Shown here: positions 16,301 through 24,312 of the stretch, piece after piece
Position numbering within the stretch: position 1 is the first letter of the stretch
Layout: each line of letters starts with the position of its first letter
Source of the DNA: Gp6-AA40 sp964505975
GTDB taxonomy: Bacteria; Acidobacteriota; Vicinamibacteria; Vicinamibacterales; UBA2999
Direction of reading: 5' to 3'
Assembly (NCBI GenBank): GCA_964505975.1
Contig: CAZDLW010000055.1
Span: 1-24,396 of the forward strand
DNA: 24,396 bases
Translations under genes and position numbers: made by a program
The notes under the pieces: model-generated
Seen by the model: only the letters and a program-made list of their open reading frames with translations
Told to the model about the DNA's origin: nothing
The model's database searches: none

Positions 16301-16816
16301 GGGCAGACGGTAGCGGACATCTTCACGCCCGAGCAGCTGGCCGACGCCGTGCTGAAGACCGCCCACACCTTTGCGACGTCGCTGGTGAGGAATAACGGTG
16401 ACGGCTCCTTCACCGTCGTTCCGCTGCCGCTCGAGGCGCAGATCGCCCCCGTGTACGGTATTCTCGCCGGCGATTTCGATGGTGATGGAAACTCCGATCT
16501 GCTTCTGGCCGGGAATTTCGCTGGCGTCAAGCCCGAGATCGGACGGATGACCGCCGGCTATGGCCTGTTCCTGCGTGGGGACGGAACGGGCAATTTCACT
16601 CCCGTGCCCACCTCGGAGAGCGGCTTTCTCGTTCCCGGTCAGGCGCGCGACATCCAGCGGATCAGCACCCGCCAGGGCGAACTGTACGTGGTGACCCGTA
16701 ACGACAATCGCGCCCTGGTCTTTCGCGCCACGCGGCCAGCCCGTCTCGCTTCATGCGGGCGCTCCGCCGCAAACGGAGGCATCGTTGTTCCAACGACTGG
16801 TTGCGGCCATGAGTAA
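13289..16816 (+). CDS. FG-GAP/VCBS-repeat lipoprotein with ASPIC/UnbV domain (CRTAC1-like) 1
   Basis: A large exported protein made of beta-propeller-type FG-GAP/VCBS blades. Thirteen Asp-rich calcium-loop motifs of the form DxDxDGxxD are visible, for example DIDGDGLLD, DYDRDGYLD, DVNGDGLSD and DFDGDGHID. Seven come before and six after an ASPIC/UnbV domain at about residues 552-640 (from RYLQIKLEGDGSN to EWPDGRVGIQRDVAANQRL). A lipobox (CLSAGC, Cys49) anchors it to a membrane. The start is uncertain: ATG 13289 overlaps the SusD gene by 38 bases and gives a long Arg-rich leader; a CTG at 13349, 12 bases after AGGAGA (13331-13336), would give a more normal signal peptide. No enzymatic activity is established for this family; surface ligand binding is plausible. 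It is paralogous throughout to the protein at 20869. Its stop overlaps the next gene. Confidence 0.9.
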   Translation: MPIHCSRRTLDTDSRRRRVVLRHSLISFRSGYGAFFQCVVCALCLSAGCFDADRSAPAYPLATAPAPDGQLFTLLPSSYTGVRFENRLTDTRELNVFTYRNYYNGGGVALGDLTGNGLPDLLLTSNLDANRLYLNEGEYRFRDVTEEARVAGNGFWATGATFVDIDGDGLLDIYVSYAGDVAGERRANELYINQGLDARGVPTFTEMAAAYGIADEGYSTHAAFFDYDRDGYLDLYLVNNSFRPVSSFGLRNIRHVRDERGGDKLYRNVGGRFVDVSEQAGIYGSEIGFGLGVAVGDVNRDGWPDIYVANDFFERDYLYINNGDGTFTEVLDRQMPYISYFSMGLDIADINNDGWPDIFVTDMLPEDDHRLKTTAAFESWDVYQTKLKNDYHHQFMRNMLHVNNGNGTFSDIGQMAGVARTDWSWSALIADFDQDGHKDIYVTNGMPRDLTSQDYISFLANDATMAAASRSKRVDFLRLVEAMSSTPLPNYAFRNKGDLTFENQSANWGVATPGFSNGAAYGDLNGDGGLDLVVNNINQEAFIYRNNVRTLLDNRYLQIKLEGDGSNRFGIGSKVTLRSGDRMFFQELMPSRGFQSSVDYVLTFGIGGLDAVESVMVEWPDGRVGIQRDVAANQRLIVRQSDAAMAEPVERPTVAPLFTDMTDEIGFTFVHQENEFVDFDRERLMPKLLSTEGPFMAVADVNGDGLSDAFIGGAKDQPGQLLIQQRDGQFVPTNAAMFERDRVSEDLGAVFFDATGNGVPDLYVVSGGSEFSDLAPALQDRLYLNDGRGNFRKAEGHLPSMNVSGSRAAAADFDGDGHIDLFVGGRVVPWRYGIDPPSVLLRNDGRGRFTDVTAQVAPALARIGMVTDALWHDVDGDGRPDLVVIGEWMPISIFRNTGTGTLELMATPGLERSHGWWNRIIAGDFTGDGHTDFIVGNLGLNTRLRAAEDEPATMYTKDFSGNGFVEQIVSYYNNGTSYPLVLRDDLIKSITFLKSRYLNYADFAGQTVADIFTPEQLADAVLKTAHTFATSLVRNNGDGSFTVVPLPLEAQIAPVYGILAGDFDGDGNSDLLLAGNFAGVKPEIGRMTAGYGLFLRGDGTGNFTPVPTSESGFLVPGQARDIQRISTRQGELYVVTRNDNRALVFRATRPARLASCGRSAANGGIVVPTTGCGHE

Positions 16817-18203
16817 GTATCTCATGTTGGTGGTGCTGGTGGGACTCGCAGTGGCGCCGGGCTGTGCGAAGGCACGCGCCGACTATCGTGCGCTGTCGTC
16901 GGACCCGGAGTTGCTCCATTCGGCGATGCAGCAGCTGACCGGAGTCATCGTCTACGACATCTTCAGCCCGCCGCAAGCCAGCCGTGCATATGCTTATGCG
17001 AGCATCGCCGCCTACGAGGTGATCCGGCACGGTCACCCGGGTTATCGGACGCTGGCGGGCCAGGTGAACGGACTCAAGCCCGTGCCCGCGCCGGAATCCG
17101 GCTCCGACTATGTCCTGCCGCTCGCCGCCGTCCACGCGTTCATGACGGTCGGCCGGGCGCTCACATTCTCGCAAGAGCGAATGGACTCGTTGCGCGACGT
17201 CATGCACCGGCGGATCGCACGCATGGGTGTCCCCTCCGACGTATTCGAGCGCTCGGTCGCATTTGGCGATCAGGTGGCGCAGCACATCCTCGCCTGGGCG
17301 AGGGATGATCATTTCATTCAGACACGCGGCTACCCGAAGTTCACCGTCACATCGGACGCGGGTCGTTGGGTTCCCACGCCACCGGCGTACATGGACGCGG
17401 TCGAGCCCAGCTGGGCCATGGTGCGCCCGTTCGTAATGGACTCCGCCAGCCAGTTCCGGCCGAAGCCTCCCCACCCCTTCGACATGACGGAAGGGAGCCC
17501 GTTCTTCAGGCAGGTGCTGGAGGTCTACGAAGCGACTCAGCAGCTCAGTGAGGACCAGCGCGAGATCGTCGCCTTCTGGGACGACAACCCCTACGTCATG
17601 CACGTGCGGGGCCATGCCATGTTCGCGACCAAGAAGGTGACACCCGGCGGTCACTGGATGGGGATCACGGCAATTGCTGCACGGACGGCCGGCGCCGACC
17701 TCGTGCAGACGGCCGAAGCCTACGCGCGCACCGCCATGGTCGTGGCCGACGGGTTCATCAGTTGCTGGGAGGAAAAATACCGGAGCAGCCTCGTCCGTCC
17801 CGAGACGGTGATCCACGCCTATATGGACCCGCAGTGGGAGCCGTTGCTGCAGACTCCGCCGTTCCCGGAGTACACGAGTGGGCACAGCGTTATTTCCGCC
17901 GCCGCCGCCGCCGTGTTGACGGACCAGTTCGGCGCTGGTTTCGCGTTCGAGGATGACTCGGAAATCGAATTTGGGATTCCGGTACGATCGTTCTCCTCAT
18001 TCGAGGAGGCCGCCGCCGAGGCCGCCATCAGTCGCCTGTACGGCGGGATCCACTATCGTATGGCCATCGAGGAAGGTAGCGTCCAAGGTCGTAGACTGGG
18101 CGAATACGTGGTCCGTCGAGTACGGACGCGTGTGGAGGGCGCACTCGCAGAGGATGCAGCGGCCGGAGGCTCCGAGCCGGCCTCAGCCCGACTCGGTCAC
18201 TGA
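16785..18203 (+). CDS. PAP2/vanadium-dependent haloperoxidase-like lipoprotein
   Basis: This 472-residue protein belongs to the PAP2 acid phosphatase/vanadium haloperoxidase superfamily. All three signature motifs are seen: K-x6-RP (Lys331, Arg338, in KYRSSLVRP), SGH (365-367, in PEYTSGHSV) and SR-x5-H (Arg417, His423, in SRLYGGIHYR). The usual Asp four residues after the last His is Ala. Whether it binds phosphate or vanadate cannot be told from sequence; the length and the roughly 330-residue region before the motifs fit the bacterial haloperoxidase-like group. The signal LMLVVLVGLAVAPGC predicts a lipoprotein. TTG 16785 is preferred because GGAGG (16775-16779) lies five bases upstream; ATG 16809 is in frame but has no SD. 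Both overlap the ASPIC gene, suggesting coupled translation. The 3' end overlaps the convergent gene by 7 bases. Confidence 0.85.
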   Translation: MFQRLVAAMSKYLMLVVLVGLAVAPGCAKARADYRALSSDPELLHSAMQQLTGVIVYDIFSPPQASRAYAYASIAAYEVIRHGHPGYRTLAGQVNGLKPVPAPESGSDYVLPLAAVHAFMTVGRALTFSQERMDSLRDVMHRRIARMGVPSDVFERSVAFGDQVAQHILAWARDDHFIQTRGYPKFTVTSDAGRWVPTPPAYMDAVEPSWAMVRPFVMDSASQFRPKPPHPFDMTEGSPFFRQVLEVYEATQQLSEDQREIVAFWDDNPYVMHVRGHAMFATKKVTPGGHWMGITAIAARTAGADLVQTAEAYARTAMVVADGFISCWEEKYRSSLVRPETVIHAYMDPQWEPLLQTPPFPEYTSGHSVISAAAAAVLTDQFGAGFAFEDDSEIEFGIPVRSFSSFEEAAAEAAISRLYGGIHYRMAIEEGSVQGRRLGEYVVRRVRTRVEGALAEDAAAGGSEPASARLGH

Positions 18204-18652
18204 CCGGGCTGCTTCATCTTGATGATGATGACGCCGTTGGCGCCTCGCACGCCGTAGATCGCCGTGCTCGCGGCATCCTTGAGCACCTCGATGGATTCGA
18301 TGTCGTACGGGTTGATCCCCGTCAGGCTGCCGCCTGGTCCGGGCTGAATCGGAACGCCATCGATCACATACAACGGCTCATTATTACCACGAATCGATGT
18401 CGTACCACGAATGCGAACCGCTATGCCGCCATCCGAAGTCTGGTTGACCTGGACTCCGGGGAATCGGCTCATCAGCGCCTTCTCGATGGGCTCGACGGGG
18501 CTGCGCCGGATGTCGTCCGCTGTGACGGCAGAGCCGCCAGACGGACCTGGATCCCCCTCGCTTGATCGGCCCGCGTGCGTGCAACCCGACGCGATGGCAG
18601 ACAGGACACCGAAGGCCAGCAGGCCGCGACAGCAGTGGATGAGTGAGGTCAT
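18197..18652 (-). CDS. Stand-alone TonB-receptor plug-domain lipoprotein
   Basis: This 151-residue protein is transcribed leftwards. Its N-terminus (CCRGLLAFGVLSAIASGC) is a lipoprotein signal with Cys24 as the lipidation site. After a short Gly/Ser/Pro linker (25-43), residues 44-147 are a complete plug domain: FPGVQVNQTSDGGIAVRIRG, NNEPLYVIDGVPI, NPYDIESIEVLKDAASTAIY and GVRGANGVIIIKM. These match the plug of SusC 2 in this window almost block by block. The protein stops right after the plug (KQPGQ) and no barrel follows in any frame. ATG 18652 is the likely start; no clear SD is seen. The stop overlaps the convergent PAP2 gene by 7 bases. It could plug or regulate a SusC channel, interact with TonB, or be a decayed receptor, but the intact signal and frame argue for a working gene. 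Confidence 0.85.
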   Translation of the reverse strand: MTSLIHCCRGLLAFGVLSAIASGCTHAGRSSEGDPGPSGGSAVTADDIRRSPVEPIEKALMSRFPGVQVNQTSDGGIAVRIRGTTSIRGNNEPLYVIDGVPIQPGPGGSLTGINPYDIESIEVLKDAASTAIYGVRGANGVIIIKMKQPGQ

Positions 18653-18796
18653 TGAGGCACAGGGGTTGGAGGTCGCCAGGCCGTAACCAACCACGAACAG
18701 GGTACAGTTTATATACCGCGCGATGCCTGAAGGGGTCCGTGGACACACGGAACGGGACGGTGCGGGGGTCTGATTCGCTCGTATGGAGGAACGAAG
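18653..18796. promoter_or_regulatory. Divergent intergenic region with an AT-rich promoter patch
   Basis: This 144-base gap separates the leftward plug lipoprotein from the rightward GH97 operon. It contains one strikingly AT-rich patch, AGTTTATATA (18706-18715), in otherwise GC-rich DNA. TATATA/TATAAA on either strand could serve as a -10 box for both genes, but no convincing -35 was found on either side at normal spacing. No terminator is seen. Confidence 0.35.
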
Positions 18797-20848
18797 ATGC
18801 ACGTATGGATGCACCGCTGGACCCGCTCGCTCGCGCTCGGCGTCGCAGGCGCGGGGCTCATTGCAGTCAGCGCTCATGCGCAGGACCAGGTCAGCGTTGC
18901 CTCGCCCGACGGTCGGAACCAGGTCACCGTCGAAATCCGCGATGGGAATGTCTATTACAGCGTTCACCGTGACGGCCGGGCGGTTCTTCTGCCGTCACGA
19001 CTCGGCTTCGAGTTCCGGACGGCTCAGCCGCTGCGCGACGGCCTGCGCGTGACCAGCACGGCGGAGAACGCGGTGGATCAGACGTGGACTCAGCCGTGGG
19101 GTGAGGTGGCGCAAGTGCGGGATCACCATAACGAGTTGAAGGTCGCTCTCACTGAAGGTCCTGCTCCCGGCCGGCAGTTCGCCCTGGTGTTCCGCCTCTT
19201 CAATGACGGTGTAGGCTTCCGCTACGAGCTCCCGGAGCAGCCGGGTCTCACGGATTTCGAGATCACACAGGAGCTGACCGAGTTCGCTCTGGCCGACGAT
19301 GCGCGGGCGTGGTGGATTCCGTCATTTCGCCCCAACCGATACGAGTACCTGTACCGATCCTCGCCGGTGAGCACACTGGATACGGTGCACACGCCCCTCA
19401 CTCTCGAGATGCGAGATGGCTTGCACGTCGTGATTCACGAGGCCGACCTGACCGACTACGCGTCGATGAACCTGATCGGCGGACCAGAGCAGAATCGGGT
19501 GCTGCGCGCGTTCCTGGCTCCTTATGCGGACGGGGTTCAAGTTCGGGGTCGCACGCCTTTCGTGAGCCCATGGCGCACCATTCAATTGGCCGACCGCGCG
19601 GTGGATCTGGCACCCTCAGTGATCGGGTTGAACCTGAACCCGCCCAACAGGCTGGAGAGCACGAGCTGGATCAAGCCGATGAAGTACATCGGTGTCTGGT
19701 GGGGCATGCACATCGGCACGATGACGTGGGGCTCCGGGCCCGAGCACGGCGCGACGACGGAGAACGTGAAGCGCTACATCGACTTCGCGGCCGCGAATGC
19801 CATTGGTGGCGTGCTGGTGGAGGGGTGGAACCAAGGGTGGGATGGCAACTGGATGGAGAACGCCGAGCTGTTCTCGTTCACGAAACCGTACCCCGACCTG
19901 GACCTGAATGCCGCCGCTGCATACGCGCGCGAACAGGGGGTGGAGCTGATCGGACATCACGAGACCTCGATGGGCATCGAGAACTACGAGCGGCAGCTGG
20001 AGGACGCCTTCGGTCTCTACAGATCGCTCGGAATCAGGGCTGTGAAGACCGGCTATGTGGGCGACCGGACCCGGGAAGGCCACGCACATCATGGGCAATA
20101 CATGGTGCGACACTGGCGCAGGGTGATTGACGTGGCAGCCCGATACGGCATCATGCTGAACGTGCACGAGCCGATCAAGGACACCGGAGAACGCCGTACC
20201 CATCCGCACATGATGACGCGGGAGGGTGCGCGGGGGCAGGAGTACAATGCTTGGGCCGGCGACGGTGGCAATCCGCCGGAGCACGAAGCGATCCTCTTCT
20301 TCACTCGCCTGCTCGCCGGCCCCATGGATTTCACGCCGGGGATCTTCGACATCCTGATCGAGCGGGCCAGTGGCACGCCCCGCCGACCGGAGGAGCCACG
20401 GGTGCGGACCACGCTCGCGAAGCAACTGGCGCTCTACGTCGTCCTCTACTCCCCCTTGCAGATGGCGGCCGATCTGCCCGAGAGCTATGAAAATCAGCCC
20501 GCGTTCCAGTTCATTCGCGACGTAGCGGTAGACTGGGCGGATACTCGCGTGCTCGAGGGGAAGATCGGCGACTATGTGGTCGTCGCGCGCCAGGATCGTC
20601 GCGGCGAAGACTGGTACGTTGGCGCGATCACGGACGAGGAAGGGCGGACCTTGGAGATTCCGCTCTCCTTCCTGCCGCAGGGCCGGAGCTATGTGGCCGA
20701 GATCTATGCGGATGGCGAGGGAGCGCACTGGCTGCACAACCCGCTCCCGGTCGAGATCTCGGAGCGAGCCGTCGACGCGAGTTCGAGCTTGACCCTCGTG
20801 CTGGCTCCTGGGGGCGGGCAAGCGATTCGGCTGCGACCAGCAAGTTAG
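18797..20848 (+). CDS. Glycoside hydrolase family 97, inverting alpha-glucosidase type (SusB-like)
   Basis: This 683-residue enzyme hydrolyses alpha-linked glucosides, probably in the periplasm. It has a cleavable signal peptide (LALGVAGAGLIAVSAHA, cut near residue 28), an N-terminal GH97 beta-sandwich (about 30-290), a TIM-barrel catalytic domain (about 295-590) and a C-terminal beta domain. Glu389 (HHETS), Glu458 (VHEP), Glu476 (TREG) and Glu482 (GQEY) have exactly the spacing (69, 18, 6) of Glu439, Glu508, Glu526 and Glu532 in Bacteroides SusB as I recall it. These are the catalytic and calcium-binding residues of the inverting subgroup; retaining alpha-galactosidase members use an Asp instead. 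The start has TGGAGGA (18784-18790) six bases upstream. The next gene begins 20 bases after its stop, so the two form an operon. Confidence 0.93.
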   Translation: MHVWMHRWTRSLALGVAGAGLIAVSAHAQDQVSVASPDGRNQVTVEIRDGNVYYSVHRDGRAVLLPSRLGFEFRTAQPLRDGLRVTSTAENAVDQTWTQPWGEVAQVRDHHNELKVALTEGPAPGRQFALVFRLFNDGVGFRYELPEQPGLTDFEITQELTEFALADDARAWWIPSFRPNRYEYLYRSSPVSTLDTVHTPLTLEMRDGLHVVIHEADLTDYASMNLIGGPEQNRVLRAFLAPYADGVQVRGRTPFVSPWRTIQLADRAVDLAPSVIGLNLNPPNRLESTSWIKPMKYIGVWWGMHIGTMTWGSGPEHGATTENVKRYIDFAAANAIGGVLVEGWNQGWDGNWMENAELFSFTKPYPDLDLNAAAAYAREQGVELIGHHETSMGIENYERQLEDAFGLYRSLGIRAVKTGYVGDRTREGHAHHGQYMVRHWRRVIDVAARYGIMLNVHEPIKDTGERRTHPHMMTREGARGQEYNAWAGDGGNPPEHEAILFFTRLLAGPMDFTPGIFDILIERASGTPRRPEEPRVRTTLAKQLALYVVLYSPLQMAADLPESYENQPAFQFIRDVAVDWADTRVLEGKIGDYVVVARQDRRGEDWYVGAITDEEGRTLEIPLSFLPQGRSYVAEIYADGEGAHWLHNPLPVEISERAVDASSSLTLVLAPGGGQAIRLRPAS

Positions 20849-20868
20849 CGGATGGCGGGACTACTGCC

Positions 20869-23800
20869 ATGAGCGCTTCATTTTCGCCGAGGATCCGCCG
20901 CCGCGTGGTGTCCGCGTTCGCCGTTGCCGCAGGCGCGGTCGCACTCGCGGGCTGCACCACGTCAGACGATTCCCTGTTGCTCTTCGAACTGCTGTCGCCG
21001 GAAGCGACCGGCATCACGTTCGTGAACGAGCTGCCGGAAGAGGCCGAGTTCAACATCCTAAACTATCTCTACTACTATAACGGTGGCGGCGTCGCGGTGG
21101 GCGACATCGACAACGACGGACTGCCGGATCTGTACTTCACTTCGAACCTGGGTCCCAACCGGCTCTATCTCAACCGGGGCGACTACCAGTTCGAGGACAT
21201 CACGGAGCGTGCCGGCGTGGCCGGTCTCGAAGGTTGGACGAGCGGCGTCACGATGGCCGACGTGAACGGTGACGGGCACGTCGACATCTACGTCTCGGCC
21301 GTCAGCTACCTCACCATGCGCGGCAGGAACGTGCTCTATATCAACAACGGCGATGGCACGTTCACCGACCGGACGAAGGAATTCGGACTCGAGCATGTCG
21401 GTTATTCTACGCAGGCCGCATTCTTCGACTATGACGGAGACGGCGATCTGGACGTGTACCTGCTGAACCATTCGACGCACACGGAGCGCACGATCAGCTC
21501 GCGGCCCCAGCGCGACGGGCGCCATCCGAGGGCGGGTGACCGGCTCCTCAGGAACGAGGGCAATCGTTTCGTCGATGTCGGTGACGAAGCCGGGATCTTC
21601 GGCGGTGTCGAAGGATATGGTCTTGGCGTCGTTGTGAGCGACCTGAATCTCGACGGCTGCCCCGACCTGTTCGTGGCGAACGACTTTCAGGAGAACGATT
21701 TTCTCTACCTCAACAATTGTGACGGCACCTTCACGGAGTCGATTGCCACGGCCATGGGCCACACGAGCCGCTTCTCCATGGGCGTCGATGCCGCTGACTT
21801 CACGAATGACGGCCGGCCGGACCTGATCGTGCTGGACATGCTCCCGGAGCGGGAGGACATACTGAAGACCTCCGCCAACGCGGAGAGCTTCAACGTCTAC
21901 AACCTGAAGCTCAAGGCCGGCTATCGACCTCAATTCGCGCGCAACACGCTCCAGCTGAACCGCGGCCGTGGCCGCTTCAGCGAGATCGGCTATCTGGCCG
22001 GCGTTCATGCGACGGATTGGAGCTGGGCCCCGCTTTTCGCGGACCTCGACAACGACGGCTTCAAGGACCTGTTCATCACCAACGGTATCTACCGCCGGCC
22101 GAACGACCTCGACTACATCAACTACATCGGCAACGATGCCGTCCAGGCTTCACTCGAGAAAGGCATCACCGAAGAGAACCTCACACTTCTCGAGAAGATG
22201 CCGCGTGTTCCCATCCCGAACCATGCGTATCGCAACAATGGTGACTTGACATTCACCGGCATGGCCGAGGCATGGGGGCTGGCGCAGCCGGGCTTCTCCA
22301 ACGGCGCCGTCTACGCCGACCTCAACAACAGCGGCGCGCTCGATCTCATCGTGAGCAACATCAACGCACCCGCCGCCGTCTACAGAAACCGTGCCCGCGA
22401 GATCAACGGGCACCATTATCTGAAGGTGCTTCTGCGTGGAGCCGGAGCGAACACCGCGGGCATCGGCGCCAAGGTCGTCATCAAGCATGCCGGGATGATG
22501 CAGGCGCTGGAACAGATGCCAACTCGCGGATTCCAGTCCTCCGTCGACTCGCGGCCGCATTTCGGACTGGGCTCGTCGGAGAACGTCGATTCACTGATCG
22601 TCATCTGGCCAGACCATCGGTATCAGGTGCTGACGGACGTGGCAGCAGACCAGATCGTCTTGCTCTCCCAGGAGGATGCCGCCGGCAGATATGCTTATGG
22701 GGAAGGTCCGGCGACGCGCCCGCTATTCGCCGACGTCACCGACCGACTGGGCATCGACTTCAAGCACGAAGAGAATACTTTCTTCGACTACAACCGTGAG
22801 CCGTTCATTCCGCACCGGCTCTCGACCGAAGGTCCTGCCCTCGCCATCGGCGACGTGAACGGCGATGGTTTGGATGACATTTACGTCGGCGGCGCCAAGT
22901 GGCAGCCCGCGCGGCTATTCATCCAGCAACCTGACGGGATGTTTCGGGCCGAAGATCAGCCCACCTTCCGCGCGGACAGCCTGCACGAAGACGTCGATGC
23001 GGTCTTCTTTGATGCCAACGGCAACGGACATCTGGATCTGTACGTCGTAAGCGGCGGCAACGAGTTCTGGGGGGATCACGAGGCGCTTCGGGACCGACTC
23101 TATGTCAATGACGGTCGGGGCCACTTCCACCGCGCCGAGGATGCCCTGCCTGATTTTTTCGAGAACGGCTCCCGTGTGGTGCCCGGCGACTTCAACGACG
23201 ACGGCCATGTCGATCTCTTCGTAGGCGGCCGCGTCGTCGCTCGCAACTACGGCCTCACACCCCGCAGCTATCTGCTTCAGAATGATGGGACGGGCCGGTT
23301 CAGTGACGTGACGTTCGACAAGGCCGAAGCGCTCGGCGAGGCCGGGATGGTGTCCTCCGCCGCATGGGTGGACTATGACGGCGATGGACAACTCGATTTG
23401 ATCGTGGTCGGCGAATGGATGCCGATCCGCATTTTTCGACAACAGCATGGTCGGTTCGTGGACCGGACGGCCGAGGCGGGTCTGTCGGGAACGAGTGGCT
23501 GGTGGAACACCGTCATGGCCGCCGACCTGACGGGGAACGGCCGCGAGGATCTGGTTCTCGGCAACCTGGGGCTCAACTCGTACATCCGTGCCTCTCCTAC
23601 GGAGCCGGCCCGTCTGTATGTCCACGATTTCTCTCGCAACGGGGCTCTGGAGCAGATCCTCACGTTTTACAAGAACGGCGTGAGCTACCCGATCGCCGGT
23701 CGCGATGAACTGGTCCGTCAGATGCCACACCTGCGCAGCAGGTACGTCTCGTATGCCGATTTCGGCGCCAGTCGTATTGAGGATATCTTCAACGCCTCAG

Positions 23801-24207
23801 AGTTGAGCCAGGCGACGATCCGGCAGGCGGACCTCTTCGCCAGCTCTCTGGCGCTGAACAGGGGAGACGGCACCTTCGAGCTCCAGCCTCTTCCCATGGA
23901 AGCCCAGTTCGCACCCATCTATGCGGTTCTGGCGGACGACTTTGATGGCGATGGACACACCGATATCATCGTCGCGGGCAATTTCGATGGCGTGACGCCG
24001 GTCCGCGGTCGATATGATGCGAGCTACGGCTTGCTGCTGCGCGGTGACGGAGCAGGTCGTTTCGAGTCGGTCGATCTCGAGGCGAGCAATCTGGTGATCG
24101 AGGGCGAGGTGCGGGGCATGCGGTTGCTGCGAGCTGCAGGGGGCGCCCGACTCATCGTCGTCGCACGCAACGACGACACGCTCCAGATCCTCCGCCCGCT
24201 TCGCTGA
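20869..24207 (+). CDS. FG-GAP/VCBS-repeat lipoprotein with ASPIC/UnbV domain (CRTAC1-like) 2
   Basis: This 1112-residue lipoprotein has the signal AFAVAAGAVALAGC, with Cys29 lipidated. It has the same plan as the protein at 13289: seven Asp-rich loops (DIDNDGLPD, DVNGDGHVD, DYDGDGDLD and others), an ASPIC/UnbV domain at about 514-604 (HHYLKVLLRGAGAN to VIWPDHRYQVLTDVAADQ), then six more loops (DVNGDGLDD to DFDGDGHTD). Conserved blocks shared with the first copy include STEGP, GGAK, GWWN, GNLGLN and YADFG/A, so the two are full-length paralogues. It lies 20 bases after GH97 in a probable operon. The Shine-Dalgarno site before ATG 20869 is weak, so translation may be coupled to GH97. The function is unknown; binding of a sugar substrate at the surface is possible given the neighbour. 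Confidence 0.92.
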   Translation: MSASFSPRIRRRVVSAFAVAAGAVALAGCTTSDDSLLLFELLSPEATGITFVNELPEEAEFNILNYLYYYNGGGVAVGDIDNDGLPDLYFTSNLGPNRLYLNRGDYQFEDITERAGVAGLEGWTSGVTMADVNGDGHVDIYVSAVSYLTMRGRNVLYINNGDGTFTDRTKEFGLEHVGYSTQAAFFDYDGDGDLDVYLLNHSTHTERTISSRPQRDGRHPRAGDRLLRNEGNRFVDVGDEAGIFGGVEGYGLGVVVSDLNLDGCPDLFVANDFQENDFLYLNNCDGTFTESIATAMGHTSRFSMGVDAADFTNDGRPDLIVLDMLPEREDILKTSANAESFNVYNLKLKAGYRPQFARNTLQLNRGRGRFSEIGYLAGVHATDWSWAPLFADLDNDGFKDLFITNGIYRRPNDLDYINYIGNDAVQASLEKGITEENLTLLEKMPRVPIPNHAYRNNGDLTFTGMAEAWGLAQPGFSNGAVYADLNNSGALDLIVSNINAPAAVYRNRAREINGHHYLKVLLRGAGANTAGIGAKVVIKHAGMMQALEQMPTRGFQSSVDSRPHFGLGSSENVDSLIVIWPDHRYQVLTDVAADQIVLLSQEDAAGRYAYGEGPATRPLFADVTDRLGIDFKHEENTFFDYNREPFIPHRLSTEGPALAIGDVNGDGLDDIYVGGAKWQPARLFIQQPDGMFRAEDQPTFRADSLHEDVDAVFFDANGNGHLDLYVVSGGNEFWGDHEALRDRLYVNDGRGHFHRAEDALPDFFENGSRVVPGDFNDDGHVDLFVGGRVVARNYGLTPRSYLLQNDGTGRFSDVTFDKAEALGEAGMVSSAAWVDYDGDGQLDLIVVGEWMPIRIFRQQHGRFVDRTAEAGLSGTSGWWNTVMAADLTGNGREDLVLGNLGLNSYIRASPTEPARLYVHDFSRNGALEQILTFYKNGVSYPIAGRDELVRQMPHLRSRYVSYADFGASRIEDIFNASELSQATIRQADLFASSLALNRGDGTFELQPLPMEAQFAPIYAVLADDFDGDGHTDIIVAGNFDGVTPVRGRYDASYGLLLRGDGAGRFESVDLEASNLVIEGEVRGMRLLRAAGGARLIVVARNDDTLQILRPLR

Positions 24208-24312
24208 AGAGGCTCGCGCGGCCGGGAATCCTGATGCAATTCAACGCCGAAGCCGGCGCTCCCACCGTCCGTGGGATCCTGCTTCATAGACCCTGAGCCG
24301 GAAGAGGCGCGT

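Noticed and set aside
24260..24276. Hairpin TCCCAC-(5)-GTGGGA as a terminator
   Set aside because: The stem is only 6 bp and no T tract follows.
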